Assembly: GCA_903937325.1 (NCBI GenBank)
Contig: CAIZYV010000102.1
Location: 1 to 5,009 of the forward strand
Reading direction: 5' to 3'
Length of the DNA stretch: 5,009 nucleotides
DNA from: Candidatus Falkowiibacteriota bacterium
GTDB taxonomy: Bacteria > Patescibacteriota > Patescibacteriia > Patescibacteriales > UBA12465
The translations under genes were made by a program, and so were the position numbers. The number at the start of each line of letters is the position of its first letter. Position 1 is the first letter of the stretch. Positions 3,795 through 5,009 of this stretch are shown piece after piece. A model generated the notes under the pieces. The model did not search any database, was not told the DNA's origin, and saw nothing but the letters and a program-made list of their open reading frames with translations.

Positions 3795-5009
3795 ATGAAA
3801 CTGTCAGCGACAAAAAGAAATCGCCCAGCGCCTTTGTTATGGTTGCTGTTTTTTGTTTTTGTTTTTGCTTTTTGTTTGATTGCTATAAGACCTCTTTCCG
3901 CGGCTAGCGGTGATTATAATAAGCCAACCACCGGTACCTTAGCTGCCAGTGAATGGAATAATCTTATTAATGATTTTGTGGCTAAGAGCGGTTCACGCCT
4001 AGATGGTAATTTTAGTATCAACACCGCCACATCTTCAACTTATGCTTTAGACATCAACGGTGCTTTGCGGGCAACTAGTGTGACGGGGGCATTTTCGGGT
4101 ACATTGAATGCGGCAAATGTTTCAACCGGACTTTTCGGTTCTAACACCGGTGGCGGTAATTATAATTTTCCGGCACGTATCGGTATTGGCATCGGTTCAA
4201 CGACTCCGGCCTCGACTTTAACCATTGCCAATAATGGTTGGATATCTGCTTTAAATAGTGCCGGCACCGGACAAGTAAATATGTTCCGGGTTAACGCGAA
4301 TGATGAGCTGGAAGTTGGCGGTGCTTTAAATATCGGTCAGTTTCAATTTGCCGAAGATAGCGGTTTTAATACTTTTGTTGATATGCCGGTCTCAGCTGCT
4401 CCCGTTGCCGGTACGGTTGAAGGTTACACGATGAAAGTTGACGGTGATAATATTTTTACGGTTTATTCTGAAGCGAATGGCAGCGGTGGTGTGCAGAATA
4501 AGCGCATTGGTATTGGTACCAGTACTCCGGCTTTTACGCTTGATGTCGCTGGCATCATTAATGCTTCCGCTCTTTATGTTGCTGGGGCACCATATATCGG
4601 TAGTCAGTGGACAACACAAGGATCCCATATTTATTATAATACTGGGAATGTTGGGGTGGGGACGACTACGCCGGGTTATAAAATTCATGCATATGATTTG
4701 ACGACAGATGATAATGGCATCTTTATGGAGGGCAAATATGGCAATACTCTTCTTTCCGGACATTATATAAAGATGACACGGCCGTCGGCAAATTATTTAT
4801 GGGCAAGCACCGCGGGGGGTGATTTACGCTTTTCGGTCAATGGGAATGCTCTCGGAAATCCATCAATGATACTTAGTGCCTCCGGCTATCTCGGTATTGG
4901 CACTACTAGTCCGATTGCTAAATTAGCGGTGAGTAACGGGGCTGGTAACGTCATCAACACTGGCGGTGGACAGATTAATGGCTTGCCGGCAGTGCAAACT
5001 GAAGATAGC
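3795..5009 (+). CDS. Exported fibre-like surface protein with GIGTTxP repeats (C-terminus outside the window)
   Basis: An open frame of 405 codons runs from ATG 3795 to the last base with no stop. Residues 1-36 form a signal peptide: basic start (KLSATKRNR), a hydrophobic core at 14-30, and probable cleavage near PLSA/A. Residues 44-66 (PTTGTLAASEWNNLINDFVAKSG) resemble a conserved opening seen in CPR surface proteins ('GTLTAAEWNNLVxDFVxKSG'). Clear GIGTTxP repeats begin at residues 128, 237, 285 and 365, and a degenerate unit (ATSSTYALDINGALRATS) is at 78-95. Each repeat typically runs [RNY]-[ILV]-G-[IV]-G-T-[ST]-[ST]-P-x(3)-L-x-[VI], the pattern of beta-helical or trimeric tail-fibre-like shafts. 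Residues 113-128 (LFGSNTGGGNYNFPAR) are Gly/Asn-rich. Such proteins often end in an intramolecular endosialidase-type chaperone, which would lie downstream and cannot be checked here. No phage genes are nearby, so a cellular surface protein is favoured over a prophage fibre. The ATG has no Shine-Dalgarno; in-frame TTG 3783 and GTG 3789 are less likely alternatives. Confidence 0.85.
   Translation, partial: MKLSATKRNRPAPLLWLLFFVFVFAFCLIAIRPLSAASGDYNKPTTGTLAASEWNNLINDFVAKSGSRLDGNFSINTATSSTYALDINGALRATSVTGAFSGTLNAANVSTGLFGSNTGGGNYNFPARIGIGIGSTTPASTLTIANNGWISALNSAGTGQVNMFRVNANDELEVGGALNIGQFQFAEDSGFNTFVDMPVSAAPVAGTVEGYTMKVDGDNIFTVYSEANGSGGVQNKRIGIGTSTPAFTLDVAGIINASALYVAGAPYIGSQWTTQGSHIYYNTGNVGVGTTTPGYKIHAYDLTTDDNGIFMEGKYGNTLLSGHYIKMTRPSANYLWASTAGGDLRFSVNGNALGNPSMILSASGYLGIGTTSPIAKLAVSNGAGNVINTGGGQINGLPAVQTEDS
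4026..4931 (+). repeat. Fibre-type GIGTTxP protein repeats
   Basis: One degenerate and four clear units are encoded at 4026-4079 (ATSSTYALDINGALRATS), 4176-4208 (RIGIGIGSTTP), 4503-4553 (RIGIGTSTPAFTLDVAG), 4647-4685 (NVGVGTTTPGYKI) and 4887-4931 (YLGIGTTSPIAKLAV). Distances between the clear unit starts are 109, 48 and 80 residues, so spacers vary. The first clear unit has one extra Ile-Gly dipeptide. At DNA level several units share GGTATTGG, but the repeats are diverged, with no sign of recent tandem copying. Confidence 0.75.

Noticed and set aside
4392..4763. Open frames on both strands inside the fibre gene.
   Set aside because: They are shadows of the repeat-rich frame from 3795, with no start signals or domain-like sequence.
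4026..4931. Repeats considered as a CRISPR array or DNA tandem array.
   Set aside because: The similarity is at protein level, spacing is irregular, and no identical DNA repeat of 20-40 nt exists.
3795..5009. Prophage tail-fibre gene.
   Set aside because: A Sec signal peptide is present and no phage structural, integrase or lysis gene is seen in the window. Not excluded until downstream sequence is read.

Overview
The window looks like a chromosomal piece of a Patescibacteria / Candidate Phyla Radiation (CPR) bacterium, most likely a Parcubacteria-like lineage. This is inferred from protein style, not from any marker search. The clues are: a secreted protein with degenerate G-[YLW]-A-x(n)-[GW]-x-I-x-[FL] repeats (the 'GYAWSxNIGWISFNC' type often seen in these genomes); minor pilins with the A-x-x-LAQEG-x-EIVR-x-IRD-x-NWL signature; a short PilX-like protein; and a large exported protein with GIGTTxP repeats. 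Stop codons are five TAA and one TGA, no in-frame TGA lies inside a gene, and Trp is always TGG, so the standard bacterial code 11 fits. All genes are on the + strand.

Layout. Positions 1-163 hold the C-terminal end of a YbeY-like endoribonuclease. A perfect extended -10 element lies inside its last codons and could start a compact operon at 166-3558. The operon encodes a signal-peptide-bearing, cysteine-rich 450-aa protein (four GYAW-like repeats, an FN3-like and a PKD-like region), then four pilin-like proteins: PilV/GspI-like (1529-2044), FimT/GspH-like (2031-2612), PilW/GspJ-like (2614-3177) and PilX/GspK-like (3184-3558). Gene spacings are 10 nt, a 14-nt overlap, 1 nt and 6 nt, so they are probably co-transcribed. 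A strong intrinsic terminator at 3614-3638 closes the operon.

A second extended -10 promoter at 3695-3703 and a leader of about 85 nt without a clear Shine-Dalgarno sequence precede a gene that starts at 3795 and is still open at the window edge (405 codons seen). It encodes an exported fibre-like protein whose repeats resemble those of phage tail fibres and of large CPR surface proteins.

Working model (inference): the four pilin-like proteins are a minor-pilin priming complex for a type IV pilus or type II-like pseudopilus. The 450-aa protein may be its tip or adhesin component, standing where PilY1 would be in proteobacteria. The downstream fibre protein, from its own promoter, would be a second surface structure. 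Both would be candidates for contact with host or neighbouring cells. No major pilin, assembly ATPase, PilC, PilD or secretin gene is in the window.
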